Below, in pieces: positions 16,089 to 24,702 of a DNA stretch of 64,000 nt (positions are counted from its first letter, which is position 1; the number at the start of each line of letters is the position of its first letter). The stretch comes from Candidatus Roizmanbacteria bacterium UBA1450 (GTDB lineage Bacteria > Patescibacteriota > Microgenomatia > UBA1406 > GWC2-37-13): NCBI GenBank assembly GCA_002329205.1, contig DCTC01000002.1, positions 1 to 64,000 on the forward strand. Direction: 5' to 3'. Position numbers and translations under genes: made by a program. The notes beneath the pieces were generated by a model. The model saw nothing but the letters and a program-made list of their open reading frames with translations. It had not been told where the DNA came from and made no database searches.

Positions 16089-16562
16089 TTACCATTTAAG
16101 GTGGGCAAACGCTTTGTTCTGATCAGCAAGTTTTTCGGTCTGCTGTCTTTTTGCTACTGCTTGTCCTTGATTTTTTGCAGCTTCAATGATCTCTGAGGTG
16201 AGCTTTTCTTCAAAAGAATGAAACTCTTTATTTGATCTTGAGCGTGCTGCATCAAGAATCCATTTTAAAGCCAAATGAAGCTTTCGATCAGATCGTACTT
16301 CAGTCGGGACGAGATAGGATGCACCGCCGAGTCTTCGCGGACGCACTTCACGGTCCGGAGTAACATTGGCAATTGCTTTATTTAATGTTATCAGAGGGTC
16401 ATTATCTTCCTTCTGAAGTTTCTCCAAAGTCCCATAGACGATACTCCGTGCAACTGTCTTTTTCCCGTCTTGCATAAGGTAGTTTATGAGTTTTGCAACT
16501 TCATAACTGTTGTAGACAGGATCTGCATCCGGTTGTCTTCGTTTATATTGATGTCTTGGCAT
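16089..16562 (-). CDS. rpsG: Ribosomal protein S7
   Basis: 157 residues from MPRHQYKRR to HLKW, the standard bacterial size. Family landmarks include YNSYEVAKLINYLMQDGKK, VRPRRLGGASYLVP and RWILDAAR-like KWILDAARSRSN. S7 nucleates assembly of the 30S head and binds 16S rRNA near the E site; in other bacteria it also represses its own operon. The ATG at 16562 is chosen by homology; an upstream in-frame extension to 16634 encodes residues that do not belong to S7 and runs through the inverted repeats of the spacer. Co-directional with rpsL, 104 bp downstream of it. Confidence 0.98.
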   Translation of the reverse strand: MPRHQYKRRQPDADPVYNSYEVAKLINYLMQDGKKTVARSIVYGTLEKLQKEDNDPLITLNKAIANVTPDREVRPRRLGGASYLVPTEVRSDRKLHLALKWILDAARSRSNKEFHSFEEKLTSEIIEAAKNQGQAVAKRQQTEKLADQNKAFAHLKW

Positions 16563-16576
16563 TGTATTTGTTAAAT

Positions 16577-16664
16577 GCTTATAGCTGATAGATAATAGCT
16601 TATAGGTACTTTTTAATACTAATGATACTATCAATTAGCTATCAGCTAACTTCCTATAAGCTAA
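16577..16664. repeat. Interleaved inverted repeats in the rpsL-rpsG spacer
   Basis: TAGCTGATAG (16582-16591) is complementary to CTATCAGCTA (16639-16648), and AGCTTATAGG (16597-16606) to CCTATAAGCT (16653-16662). The two pairings cross, so the RNA could fold one way or the other, or as a pseudoknot. A regulatory role in S7/S12 expression is possible; equally this may be a degenerate AGCTAT-word island without function. Confidence 0.55.
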
Positions 16665-16666
16665 TT

Positions 16667-17083
16667 TTATTTCTGTTTCGGTTTTTTTGTACCGTATTTT
16701 GATCGTGATGTCGCGCGCTTATCGACTCCGGTTGTATCAAATTTGTTTCGAACTATATGATACTTCACACCCGGAAGATCTTTAACACGGCCGCCCCGTA
16801 CCAGTACAATTGAATGTTCAGCCAGATTGTGTCCGATACCCGGAATGTAGGCAGTTACCTCCATTCGATTGGAAAGACGGACTCTTGCCACCTTTCGGAG
16901 AGCAGAGTTCGGTTTTTTCGGCGTCATGGTACGTACGATTGTACATACCCCTCTTTTCATCGGACTGTCATTCTCGACATATCGACGCTTTACGGCATTA
17001 TAGTTGCTCTTCAGTGCTGTTGCTCTCGATTTCTTGGTTTTCTTCAATCGGCTTTTCCTCACTAGTTGGTTGATCGTTGGCAT
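16667..17083 (-). CDS. rpsL: Ribosomal protein S12
   Basis: 138 residues, beginning MPTINQLVRKSR and containing RGVCTIVRTMTPKKPNSALRK and HNLAEHSIVLVRGGRVKDLPG, so decoding-centre residues are intact. Compared with the usual protein there is an insertion of about 13 residues between ALK and RGVC (SNYNAVKRRYVENDSPMK). S12 sits at the subunit interface and governs decoding accuracy. Its first 86 nt lie inside the 3' end of rpoC in a different frame, so it must be co-transcribed with rpoC and translated by re-initiation or independent entry; no Shine-Dalgarno is visible. Confidence 0.98.
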   Translation of the reverse strand: MPTINQLVRKSRLKKTKKSRATALKSNYNAVKRRYVENDSPMKRGVCTIVRTMTPKKPNSALRKVARVRLSNRMEVTAYIPGIGHNLAEHSIVLVRGGRVKDLPGVKYHIVRNKFDTTGVDKRATSRSKYGTKKPKQK

Positions 17084-20000
17084 ATTGAGTTGGAACTTGT
17101 GAATAATATTTTGTAATTAAATCCTGAGTTACAGGTATTAGACGTCCAATTATAACATTCTCTTTGAGTCCTAGCAAGCCGTCTACCTGTCCTCGGATCG
17201 CTGCTTTTGAAAGGACATTGGTCGTCTGCTCGAATGATGCTGCTGAAAGCCAGGAATCGGTATAGATGGCCGCTCGAGTGATTCCGAAAATGGTTACTTT
17301 TCCGACTGCTGGTTTTCCACCTACGGCTAGAGTTTTTTTGTTCTCTTCATCAAATCGGACTCGTGAGATGACTTCATTCTTGGTAAATGAAGTGTCTCCT
17401 TCGTCTTCAATGATCACTTTGTCACTCATCTTACGAATAATGACTTCGAAGTGCTTATCATGGATTCCGATACCTTGAGATTCATACACTTTCTGTACTT
17501 CATTCAGAAGATACTGCTGTGCATAGTGCAGACCCTTGATGCTGAGAATATCTTTGATATTGAGGTATCCTTCAGAAAGTTGTGTGCCTTCAGGGACCAG
17601 ATCACCATCCTGCACTTTTAGTTTTTGTGTGGTAGGAATACTAAATTCCTGTGCGCCTTCTTCTTCTCCATTTGTCGGAGTAATTTTGACTACAAACATA
17701 TCACGCTCGGTATCTTCGGTAACTGAAACTTTACCAGCAATCTCTGTGATCGGCGAAACGACTTTCGGATTTCGTGTTTCGAACAATTCTTCAACACGCG
17801 GCAATCCTTGAGTAACGTCAGAAATAACAATACCTCCGAAGTGCCGAACACGCATTGTGAGCTGCGTTCCCGGTTCTCCGATTGATTGTGCGGCAAGTAC
17901 TCCTGCAGGCACACCGATTTCAACAACGTTTTGAGTTGAGAGATCGAGTCCGTAACATTTTTGACAAATTCCGGTCTTTGATTTACAAAAGAGCGGTGTT
18001 CGGACAACAACACGTTCTATTTCATTGTCCTGCACAAGTTTGAGTTCTTCAGATCCGATCAGCTGGTTTGCCTCAATAAGGGTTGTCTTTCCTTTTTTGA
18101 CTGCTTCTGCTGTATATCTCCCTTCAATTCTGGCAAGAATTTTGTCACCACGTTCACCTTTGGATTCAACAGTTAACCCGGTGGATGTTCCGCAGTCTTC
18201 TTCTCTGATGATCATATCATGCGCCACATCATGAAGGCGGCGAGTAAGGTATCCTGCATCAGCTGTCTTCAAAGCTGAGTCTGTCAATCCTTTACGGGCT
18301 CCTCGAGCAGAAATTACGTACTCAAAAACGTTCAGACCTTCACGATAATTTGATTTCGTCGGTACCTCAATAATCTTACCCATAGGATCAACAACGAGTC
18401 CTTTCATAGCTGAGAGCTGTTTGAGCTGTTCACGAGATGCACGGGCTCCTCCTGATCGGATAATGATTTTGACTGGATTCTCTTCATCAATTGCATCCCA
18501 GGTTTTGTCAGCAAGCTTTTCAGTGATATCTATCCAAAGCTTGTTTGTGATACGTTTTTTCTCATCTAATGTCAGAAGACCTTGGTTGAAGTTTTCCTGT
18601 ATATTGGTCACTTCTCCTTCGGCTTCCTCAATAATAGTGTCTTTATCTTCAATGATTTTACAATCAAAGATAGATACAGAAAGTCCACAAGAAACAGTTG
18701 CCCCCCAGAAACCGAGGTCTTTGATGCGGTCAATAATCGCACCTACTTCTTCCTGTGAAAGATATTTCATAGCTTTCACGACGATTGCCTTGATGTCACC
18801 TGCTGTGACATCTTCATTTACGTACTGCAATTCAACAGGAAGTGTCTCATTGAACATAATACGTCCGATTGATGTGACAATTGTTTCACCATTGATGCGT
18901 ACCCGAATAGGTTCACGCAAGGTGATCTTATCGAGGTGATAATTACTGAGAGCTTCATCAGTTGTAGAGAATGATTTCATTTTTTCTTCTGATGATTCAG
19001 CATGTTTATCAAGAGTTGTAAGATAGTAGATACCGAGTGCCATCTCTTTGTTCGGGATAACGATCGGCGATCCGTCTGCTGGCTTCAATAAATTTCGGTA
19101 CGGAAGCATTCTGGCTTTTACCTCTTCAATAGCCTGCTGCGAAAGCGGTACGAATACACCCATGGCATCTCCGTCAAAGTCTGCATTATAACCGGAACAT
19201 ACGGTCGGGTGCAGTTTGATTGCATTGTCATCTGTCAAGACAGGGTAGAACCCGAGAATTGACAGCTTATGCAATGTGGGAGCTCTATTTAACAAAACTG
19301 GATGTTCTTTGGTGATCTCTTCGAGTATATCGTAGATCTCCGGAGGCCGTTCTTCGAGGAAGTTTTTGGCACTCTTTATGTTGGGTGCAAGTCCCCGAAT
19401 GATGATCTCGTGGAGCAGATATGGCTTGAAAAGCTCAAGTGCCATTTCTTTCGGGATACCGCATTGATCAATACGCAGTTCCGGACCGACGATAATGGTA
19501 GATCGACCTGAATAATCAACTCGTTTACCAAGAAGATTTTGGCGGAAACGGCCTTGTTTACCTCTCAATACATCTGAGAGAGATTTCAGTTTTTTAGCTG
19601 ATCTTCGTGTCTGTGCCCGTCCTCGTGACTTTTGAAGGTCAAGAAGTGAGTCAACAGACTCCTGAAGCATTCGTTTTTCATTTCTCAAAATGATTTCCGG
19701 TGCTCCGAGTTCGATAAGCTGTTTTAATCGTATATTTCTGTTGATGACACGTCGATAGAGATCATTCAAATCAGAAGTCGCAAATTTTCCTCCAGGAAGC
19801 TGGACTACAGGTCTCAGGTCAGGAGGGATCACAGGCAGAACAGCGATCATCATCCATTCCGGTGATGTTTTACTTTTGATAAAAGACTCAAGAATTCTGA
19901 CTTTTTTAAGCAGTTTACTTCTCTTTTCACCACGGGTTTTTGAAATTTTACTCATGGTGTCAGATATCAGCTGTTTGAGGTCCTGTTTGCCGAGTAATTC

Positions 20001-20816
20001 TTGGATAACTTCAGCTCCCATACCGACCTCGACAAAATCTTCAAGTTCGTAATCCTTGAGGAAGAGATAATCTTCTTCTTCGAGAGTATCCAACGGTTGA
20101 AGTGTCTTGACGACCTTTGTTAAACGATCATACATTGCCACGTACTTTGATTTTCGATCGATAAATCGGTCAGAAAGTCGGCGGAATGCATCCCGTTCCT
20201 TCAAATCAACTTCCTGTAACGCAAGATCTCGTTGTTCCTGATTGGAAATTTTCTTTTCTACACTTTTTTTCTCTTTATCATAATTCTCCTTGAGTTTTTT
20301 CTTCTCATTTTCATACCATTCTTCCTGTTTTTTGACTTCTTCATCTTTTAGTTTTTCCAATGCCTGTGCAACTTCTTCCTGTCGTTCTTTATTTACACCG
20401 GTTACAAGGAACAGTGCATAGTAAACGATTCGTTCCATGGTCTGGGTTGGGATATCAAGTATGACACTCAACGGATTGGAAGCACCTTTGAAGTACCAAA
20501 TATGAGCAACAGGAGTCGCTAGTTTGATGTGACCCATACGTTCACGTCTCACGACAGAGGAGGTTACTTCGACTCCACAACGATCACAGACGATCCCTTT
20601 GTATCGAATTCTTTTATATTTTCCGCAATAACATTCGTAGTCCTTGGTAGGTCCGAATATGCGTTCATCGAAAAGTCCGTCTTTTTCGGGGCGGAATGTT
20701 CGGTAGTTGATTGTTTCAGGTTTGGTAACTTCTCCGTGTGACCAGCCCATGATGTCTTCTGGTGAAGCGAGTCTGATTTTCAAACCGGAAAAATCTAAAA
20801 TCTGCAAGTCATCCAT
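16998..20816 (-). CDS. rpoC: RNA polymerase subunit beta'
   Basis: 1272 residues. The N-terminal zinc ribbon has C62, C64, C77 and C80; the catalytic Mg site NADFDGDAM is at about 543-551. A second zinc site is made by DCGTSTG and FCKSKTGICQKC, and the trigger-loop/C-terminal region ends VIIGRLIPVT. Together with beta it forms the active centre of RNA polymerase. A coiled-coil, Lys/Glu-rich segment at about 145-200 resembles the beta' coiled coil region. The last 35 residues are an acidic, low-complexity tail rich in Glu, Gln and Ser that reads through the rpsL start in another frame. rpoB ends 6 bp upstream. Confidence 0.98.
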   Translation of the reverse strand: MDDLQILDFSGLKIRLASPEDIMGWSHGEVTKPETINYRTFRPEKDGLFDERIFGPTKDYECYCGKYKRIRYKGIVCDRCGVEVTSSVVRRERMGHIKLATPVAHIWYFKGASNPLSVILDIPTQTMERIVYYALFLVTGVNKERQEEVAQALEKLKDEEVKKQEEWYENEKKKLKENYDKEKKSVEKKISNQEQRDLALQEVDLKERDAFRRLSDRFIDRKSKYVAMYDRLTKVVKTLQPLDTLEEEDYLFLKDYELEDFVEVGMGAEVIQELLGKQDLKQLISDTMSKISKTRGEKRSKLLKKVRILESFIKSKTSPEWMMIAVLPVIPPDLRPVVQLPGGKFATSDLNDLYRRVINRNIRLKQLIELGAPEIILRNEKRMLQESVDSLLDLQKSRGRAQTRRSAKKLKSLSDVLRGKQGRFRQNLLGKRVDYSGRSTIIVGPELRIDQCGIPKEMALELFKPYLLHEIIIRGLAPNIKSAKNFLEERPPEIYDILEEITKEHPVLLNRAPTLHKLSILGFYPVLTDDNAIKLHPTVCSGYNADFDGDAMGVFVPLSQQAIEEVKARMLPYRNLLKPADGSPIVIPNKEMALGIYYLTTLDKHAESSEEKMKSFSTTDEALSNYHLDKITLREPIRVRINGETIVTSIGRIMFNETLPVELQYVNEDVTAGDIKAIVVKAMKYLSQEEVGAIIDRIKDLGFWGATVSCGLSVSIFDCKIIEDKDTIIEEAEGEVTNIQENFNQGLLTLDEKKRITNKLWIDITEKLADKTWDAIDEENPVKIIIRSGGARASREQLKQLSAMKGLVVDPMGKIIEVPTKSNYREGLNVFEYVISARGARKGLTDSALKTADAGYLTRRLHDVAHDMIIREEDCGTSTGLTVESKGERGDKILARIEGRYTAEAVKKGKTTLIEANQLIGSEELKLVQDNEIERVVVRTPLFCKSKTGICQKCYGLDLSTQNVVEIGVPAGVLAAQSIGEPGTQLTMRVRHFGGIVISDVTQGLPRVEELFETRNPKVVSPITEIAGKVSVTEDTERDMFVVKITPTNGEEEGAQEFSIPTTQKLKVQDGDLVPEGTQLSEGYLNIKDILSIKGLHYAQQYLLNEVQKVYESQGIGIHDKHFEVIIRKMSDKVIIEDEGDTSFTKNEVISRVRFDEENKKTLAVGGKPAVGKVTIFGITRAAIYTDSWLSAASFEQTTNVLSKAAIRGQVDGLLGLKENVIIGRLIPVTQDLITKYYSQVPTQYANDQPTSEEKPIEENQEIESNSTEEQL

Positions 20817-20822
20817 AATCGT

Positions 20823-23800
20823 TTAGGAAATATAGTCAATTGATAATCCGAGAGCATTTAATTCTTTGACAAGAACGTTAAATGATTCTGGTACGTTGGA
20901 TTGAGGAATATTCAAGCCTTTGATGATTGCCTCAAAAGCTTTCTGTCGTCCTCGAACATCGTCAGATTTGATAGTAAGCATTTCCTGGAGTGTATGAGGT
21001 ACGCGGTGTGCCTCAAGTGCCCAGACTTCCATCTCTCCAAAACGTTGTCCTCCCATTTGAGACTTTCCACCCAACGGTTGCTGAGTAACAAGAGAGTACG
21101 GTCCGACAGATCGAGCATGGAATTTATCCTCGACCATGTGAATCAGTTTCATAATATATCCGATTCCGACAAGTACCGGTCGTTCAAACGGTTTTCCCGT
21201 CTGACCGTCATACAGAGTCATTTTTCCGTCAGCCGGAAGACCCAGTTTTTCAAGCTCTTTGAAGATAAAGTCTTCTTTAATCTGTTCGAAAACAGGAACT
21301 GAGATGTAATTATTATTCTTCAGAGCAATCCAGCCAAGTATTGTCTCGAACAATTGACCGAGATTCATACGAGCGAGAATCGAAAGCGGGGAGATAATAA
21401 CATCCACAGGTGTGCCGTCTTCGAGATAAGGCATATCATATTCGGGAAGAATTTTTGCAATAACGCCTTTATTCCCGTGTCTACCTGCCAACTTGTCTCC
21501 GACAGTTACTTTTCTCAGTTGCGCTGTATGGACAAGAATTCTTTTCAAGATACTGGGTTCAAGCTCATTCGGATCTTTCTTGGCATCGATGACATCAATA
21601 TCGATCACAGTTCCTCGATCACCGTACGGCATGCGGAGTGATGTGTCTTTAACATCTTTTGCTTTTTCTCCGAAAATTGCACGGAGAAGTCTTTCTTCAG
21701 CCGTCAATTCACGCTCACCTTTGGGGGCCACTTTACCGACGAGAATATCACCACCTTTTACATCAGTTCCAGTCAGTACAAATCCGTCTTTATCCAGATT
21801 CTGCAAGATTTCCTCCCGGACATTGGGAAGATCTCGTGTAAGTTCTTCAGGGCCCAATTTGGTGTCAACAACATCTGCAACATATTCCTCACTTGTAATT
21901 GAGGTGAAAACATCTTCTTTCAGAAGTCTCTCGGAAATGACAAAACCGTCTTCGTATCCAAGTCCGTGAAGAGACGTGTATGCGATGACAAGGTTCTGAC
22001 CGAGTGCAAGTTGTCCGTTTTCACTGGCAGGTCCGTCTACGAGTAATTCACCTTTCTTTAGTTTCTGGTTTGGTTCAACACGCGGTTTTTGATCAAATGA
22101 GACGTCTTTGTTTGTTCGAATAAATCGTTCAAGATCATAATTATATTTCTTGCCGGATTCGCCTTTGAACACGACTTTATTTCCGTCAACATAATCAACT
22201 GTTCCGTCTTCAGGTGCAAGAATCGTACGACCCAGCTCTGCTGAAACAATCTGTTCCATACCTGTTCCGACACGCGGTGCCTGTGGCCGAACCAATGGAA
22301 CGGCCTGACATTGCATGTGGCTTCCCATAAGGGCACGGCTGGCGTCATCATTCTGAAGGAATGGAATCATTGCTGCAGAAAGTCCGATGGCTGCACGTGG
22401 AGAAACATCAATATAATCAAGTTTGTCTGCTGTTACTTCAACAATCTCTCCTTTATGTCTTGCTACAACAAGTTCATCCTGTATATAGCCTTTTTCATCA
22501 ACTGTTACATTGCTTGCTGTAATGTAAAATTTTTCTTCATCATCAGCTTGAAGATAATCAACTGTGTCAGTGATTTTTATCTTTGTTTTTCCGCCTTTTG
22601 TCTCTTTTTCTAATTTTTTGTATGGTGCCTCAAGAAAACCGAATTCATTTACACGGGAATACATAGCCATGTAGGTGACAACACCGATATTCGGCCCTTC
22701 CGGAGACCGGATAGGATCAATACGACCGTATTGTGATGATGAGATATCACGGATTGAGAAGGATGCTCGCTGTTTTTCAATACCTCCCGGTCCGCCGACT
22801 GTGACACGTCTCAAGTTGTCAAGCTCGGAAAGCGGGTTAGTCTGATCAACGATTGTTGAGAGCTGATTTGTTTTATAGAAAATATTGATCGTTGCGATAA
22901 GCGGCTTATTGTTCAAAACCTGTGATGGGGTAGGATTCACATCACTGGTGATCAAACTCATTCGTTCTTTGACCTCTTTTTCAACACGAATCATACCGGC
23001 CCGAATACCGTACATACCGATTAATTCACCAACGGTTCGAAGCCGTCGGTTCCCAAGATGATCAATATCATCAAATTCTCCTTGATTTTTCGTTAATTTA
23101 ACAAGGTATTTAAGACCTTCGATCATATCTTCTTTTTGTAGAAGGTAATTGTCGGGTGTATTCTCGATATCAAGATTGAGTTTTTTATTCATTTTATATC
23201 TTCCTACACGACCCATTGAATATCTTTTGGGATCAAAGAACAGCGTATTGAGTGTTTTATACGCATTCTCAAGAATGAGAGGCTCTCCCGGTTTAACTTT
23301 ACGGTAAAACTCAAGAACTGCTTCATCTTTATTTGAAGTTTTGTCTTTTTTGAGTGTCGGAGAGATGTATTTTTCAACAAGATCCGGATCCATGTCTCTG
23401 AAATAGTTCATGAGTTCATTATTGCTTTCCCCATCAAAAAGCTTCAGGAAAACTGAAGCAATCATTTTTCTTCTTTTATTTATCTTGATTTCAATGATTC
23501 CGTATTTGTTGATGCTTACATCAATCCATGAACCAATATATGGTCGAACTTCTGCATTGTAAAGGGTCAAACCACTGGTCTTATCAATCTCAGCTGTGAA
23601 GTACATACCAGGAGATCGAGTGATCTGGCTGATGATTGCACGTTCTATGCCGTTTATGATAAAGGTCCCTTTTTCAGTCATGATAGGCAGATTGAAAAAG
23701 TACACGTCCTGTGATTTTGTTTGACCTGTTTTTTTGTTTTCTATAGAGAGGCGGAGATAGATAGGCTGGTCATAGGTGAGTTTTTTCTTAATACATGTCT

Positions 23801-24035
23801 CAAGATCATATCGAGGTTCGCCAAAAAGGAGGTCTTCAAAATGGAGCGTAAGCTTTTTACCGGTATAATCGTCGATCGGGAAAAATTCCTGAATGATTTC
23901 TTTGAGCTCGATGTCGAGGAATCTCTTCCATGAGTCCTTTTGGACGGCGATCAGATCGAAATCTTTCATGAAATTTTCTTCTGTGCCTAACAGAATGTGA
24001 CTTGAGGCGTTTTGAGGGTTTGATTTTGTTGCCAT
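20823..24035 (-). CDS. rpoB: RNA polymerase subunit beta
   Basis: 1070 residues, shorter than E. coli beta (1342) because lineage inserts are missing. Landmarks are NPLSELDNLRR, RSPEGPNIG, GDKLAGRHGNKG and the C-terminal MGGQRFGEMEVWALEAH. In the rifampicin pocket the residues equivalent to E. coli Q513, H526 and S531 are Thr, Asn and Thr, while D516 and R529 are kept; low rifampicin sensitivity is an inference from this. It is transcribed together with rpoC from a promoter at 24100-24128, and the short leader contains a hairpin with a U-tract. Confidence 0.98.
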   Translation of the reverse strand: MATKSNPQNASSHILLGTEENFMKDFDLIAVQKDSWKRFLDIELKEIIQEFFPIDDYTGKKLTLHFEDLLFGEPRYDLETCIKKKLTYDQPIYLRLSIENKKTGQTKSQDVYFFNLPIMTEKGTFIINGIERAIISQITRSPGMYFTAEIDKTSGLTLYNAEVRPYIGSWIDVSINKYGIIEIKINKRRKMIASVFLKLFDGESNNELMNYFRDMDPDLVEKYISPTLKKDKTSNKDEAVLEFYRKVKPGEPLILENAYKTLNTLFFDPKRYSMGRVGRYKMNKKLNLDIENTPDNYLLQKEDMIEGLKYLVKLTKNQGEFDDIDHLGNRRLRTVGELIGMYGIRAGMIRVEKEVKERMSLITSDVNPTPSQVLNNKPLIATINIFYKTNQLSTIVDQTNPLSELDNLRRVTVGGPGGIEKQRASFSIRDISSSQYGRIDPIRSPEGPNIGVVTYMAMYSRVNEFGFLEAPYKKLEKETKGGKTKIKITDTVDYLQADDEEKFYITASNVTVDEKGYIQDELVVARHKGEIVEVTADKLDYIDVSPRAAIGLSAAMIPFLQNDDASRALMGSHMQCQAVPLVRPQAPRVGTGMEQIVSAELGRTILAPEDGTVDYVDGNKVVFKGESGKKYNYDLERFIRTNKDVSFDQKPRVEPNQKLKKGELLVDGPASENGQLALGQNLVIAYTSLHGLGYEDGFVISERLLKEDVFTSITSEEYVADVVDTKLGPEELTRDLPNVREEILQNLDKDGFVLTGTDVKGGDILVGKVAPKGERELTAEERLLRAIFGEKAKDVKDTSLRMPYGDRGTVIDIDVIDAKKDPNELEPSILKRILVHTAQLRKVTVGDKLAGRHGNKGVIAKILPEYDMPYLEDGTPVDVIISPLSILARMNLGQLFETILGWIALKNNNYISVPVFEQIKEDFIFKELEKLGLPADGKMTLYDGQTGKPFERPVLVGIGYIMKLIHMVEDKFHARSVGPYSLVTQQPLGGKSQMGGQRFGEMEVWALEAHRVPHTLQEMLTIKSDDVRGRQKAFEAIIKGLNIPQSNVPESFNVLVKELNALGLSIDYIS

Positions 24036-24060
24036 TGGTGCTGTGGTAAGAAGTTAAACA

Positions 24061-24088
24061 AATAAAAAAATCCCTAACATAAATAGGG
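24061..24088 (-). terminator. Short hairpin with U-tract in the rpoB leader
   Basis: On the minus strand CCCTA (24088-24084) and TAGGG (24076-24072) enclose the loop TTTATGT and are followed by ATTTTTTTATT. The stem is only five base pairs, so it is a weak terminator. It can end read-through from the upstream DUF948/YtxH genes, and because the rpoB promoter lies upstream of it, it may also act as an attenuator. Confidence 0.55.
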
Positions 24089-24099
24089 CGAATTGGATA

Positions 24100-24128
24100 A
24101 ATATACTATACGTATTTCGAAAAGTCAA
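24100..24128 (-). promoter_or_regulatory. rpoBC promoter
   Basis: TTGACT (24128-24123), a 17-bp spacer and TATATT (24105-24100) make one of the best -35/-10 pairs in the window. Transcription would start near 24093, about 58 nt before the rpoB ATG, so rpoBC has a real leader, unlike most genes here. Confidence 0.7.
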
Positions 24129-24141
24129 CACCTGCACAAAC

Positions 24142-24369
24142 TTATTTTTCTGTTTTTTCTTTCTCCTCAGATGCGGAGAGCATATTTGATTGGATAAGAT
24201 GAAGGATATCTTCGATGCTGTGTTCGAGGGTATCAGTATGCTCAAGGACCTTCTTGACAGTCTTTCGTCCGTTTTTGGTGCCGAATGCGTACATAAGAAC
24301 GGAACCAGACAACATTCCAAGTGCATAACCCGACCAAAAATTCTGAGAATCATTTTTTTGATTTTTCAT
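24142..24369 (-). CDS. YtxH-like small membrane protein
   Basis: 75 residues: a hydrophilic N terminus, one transmembrane helix (YALGMLSGSVLMYAFG), then GTKNGRKTVKKVLEHTDTLE, the basic motif following the helix in YtxH/gas-vesicle-GvpP-like proteins. The remainder is an amphipathic helix with an acidic C terminus. The function of this family is not established; members are often stress-induced. The start overlaps the end of the DUF948-like gene by 20 bp, so the two are translated together and may act together at the membrane. Confidence 0.7.
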   Translation of the reverse strand: MKNQKNDSQNFWSGYALGMLSGSVLMYAFGTKNGRKTVKKVLEHTDTLEHSIEDILHLIQSNMLSASEEKEKTEK

Positions 24370-24616
24370 TTTGTGCAGTTTTATACAAATCTATAACCTT
24401 TATGACTGTTTTGAATCCGTTGATAAAACCGGTTGCTTCTCCGATACCATGCTGCAGTCCTACACCAATACTGTCAAAACCTTTTATAATTTTATTAACA
24501 TTGTTGAGTGTTTTTCTAAGTTCAAAAAGGACTAGTGTGAGCTGAATCCCGACAACGGTCAAAAAAATTGTCGAGATAACAAGCACGATTAGAAGTAAGA
24601 TTTGAATGGTATCCAT
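24350..24616 (-). CDS. DUF948-like small membrane protein
   Basis: 88 residues: one N-terminal transmembrane helix (about 5-30, LLLIVLVISTIFLTVVG) continuing into a long amphipathic helix with LFELRKTLNNVNKIIKG, a pattern seen in DUF948 proteins that often neighbour YtxH proteins. A TAGAAT box (24624-24629) ends 7 nt before the ATG, indicating a leaderless message. Co-directional with the YtxH-like gene, which it overlaps by 20 bp. Role unknown. Confidence 0.7.
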   Translation of the reverse strand: MDTIQILLLIVLVISTIFLTVVGIQLTLVLFELRKTLNNVNKIIKGFDSIGVGLQHGIGEATGFINGFKTVIKVIDLYKTAQNEKSKK

Positions 24617-24623
24617 GCATTTT

Positions 24624-24629
24624 ATTCTA
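24624..24629 (-). promoter_or_regulatory. -10 box TAGAAT, leaderless start
   Basis: TAGAAT on the minus strand ends 7 nt before the ATG at 24616. Confidence 0.55.
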
Positions 24630-24702
24630 CTTATATTTACGAGAGAAGTAAAGGCGTGAAAAAGACATTATGAGTTGCTCAGTTCGTAACAGCTCAATGT
24701 TT

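Noticed and set aside
16563..16634. N-terminal extension of S7
   Set aside because: The residues are unlike S7 and come from the inverted-repeat spacer; MPRHQYKRR is the standard start.
13852..24035. Several plus-strand frames of 60-170 codons opposite fusA, rpoC and rpoB
   Set aside because: They are shadows of strongly conserved genes, with no promoter or family similarity.
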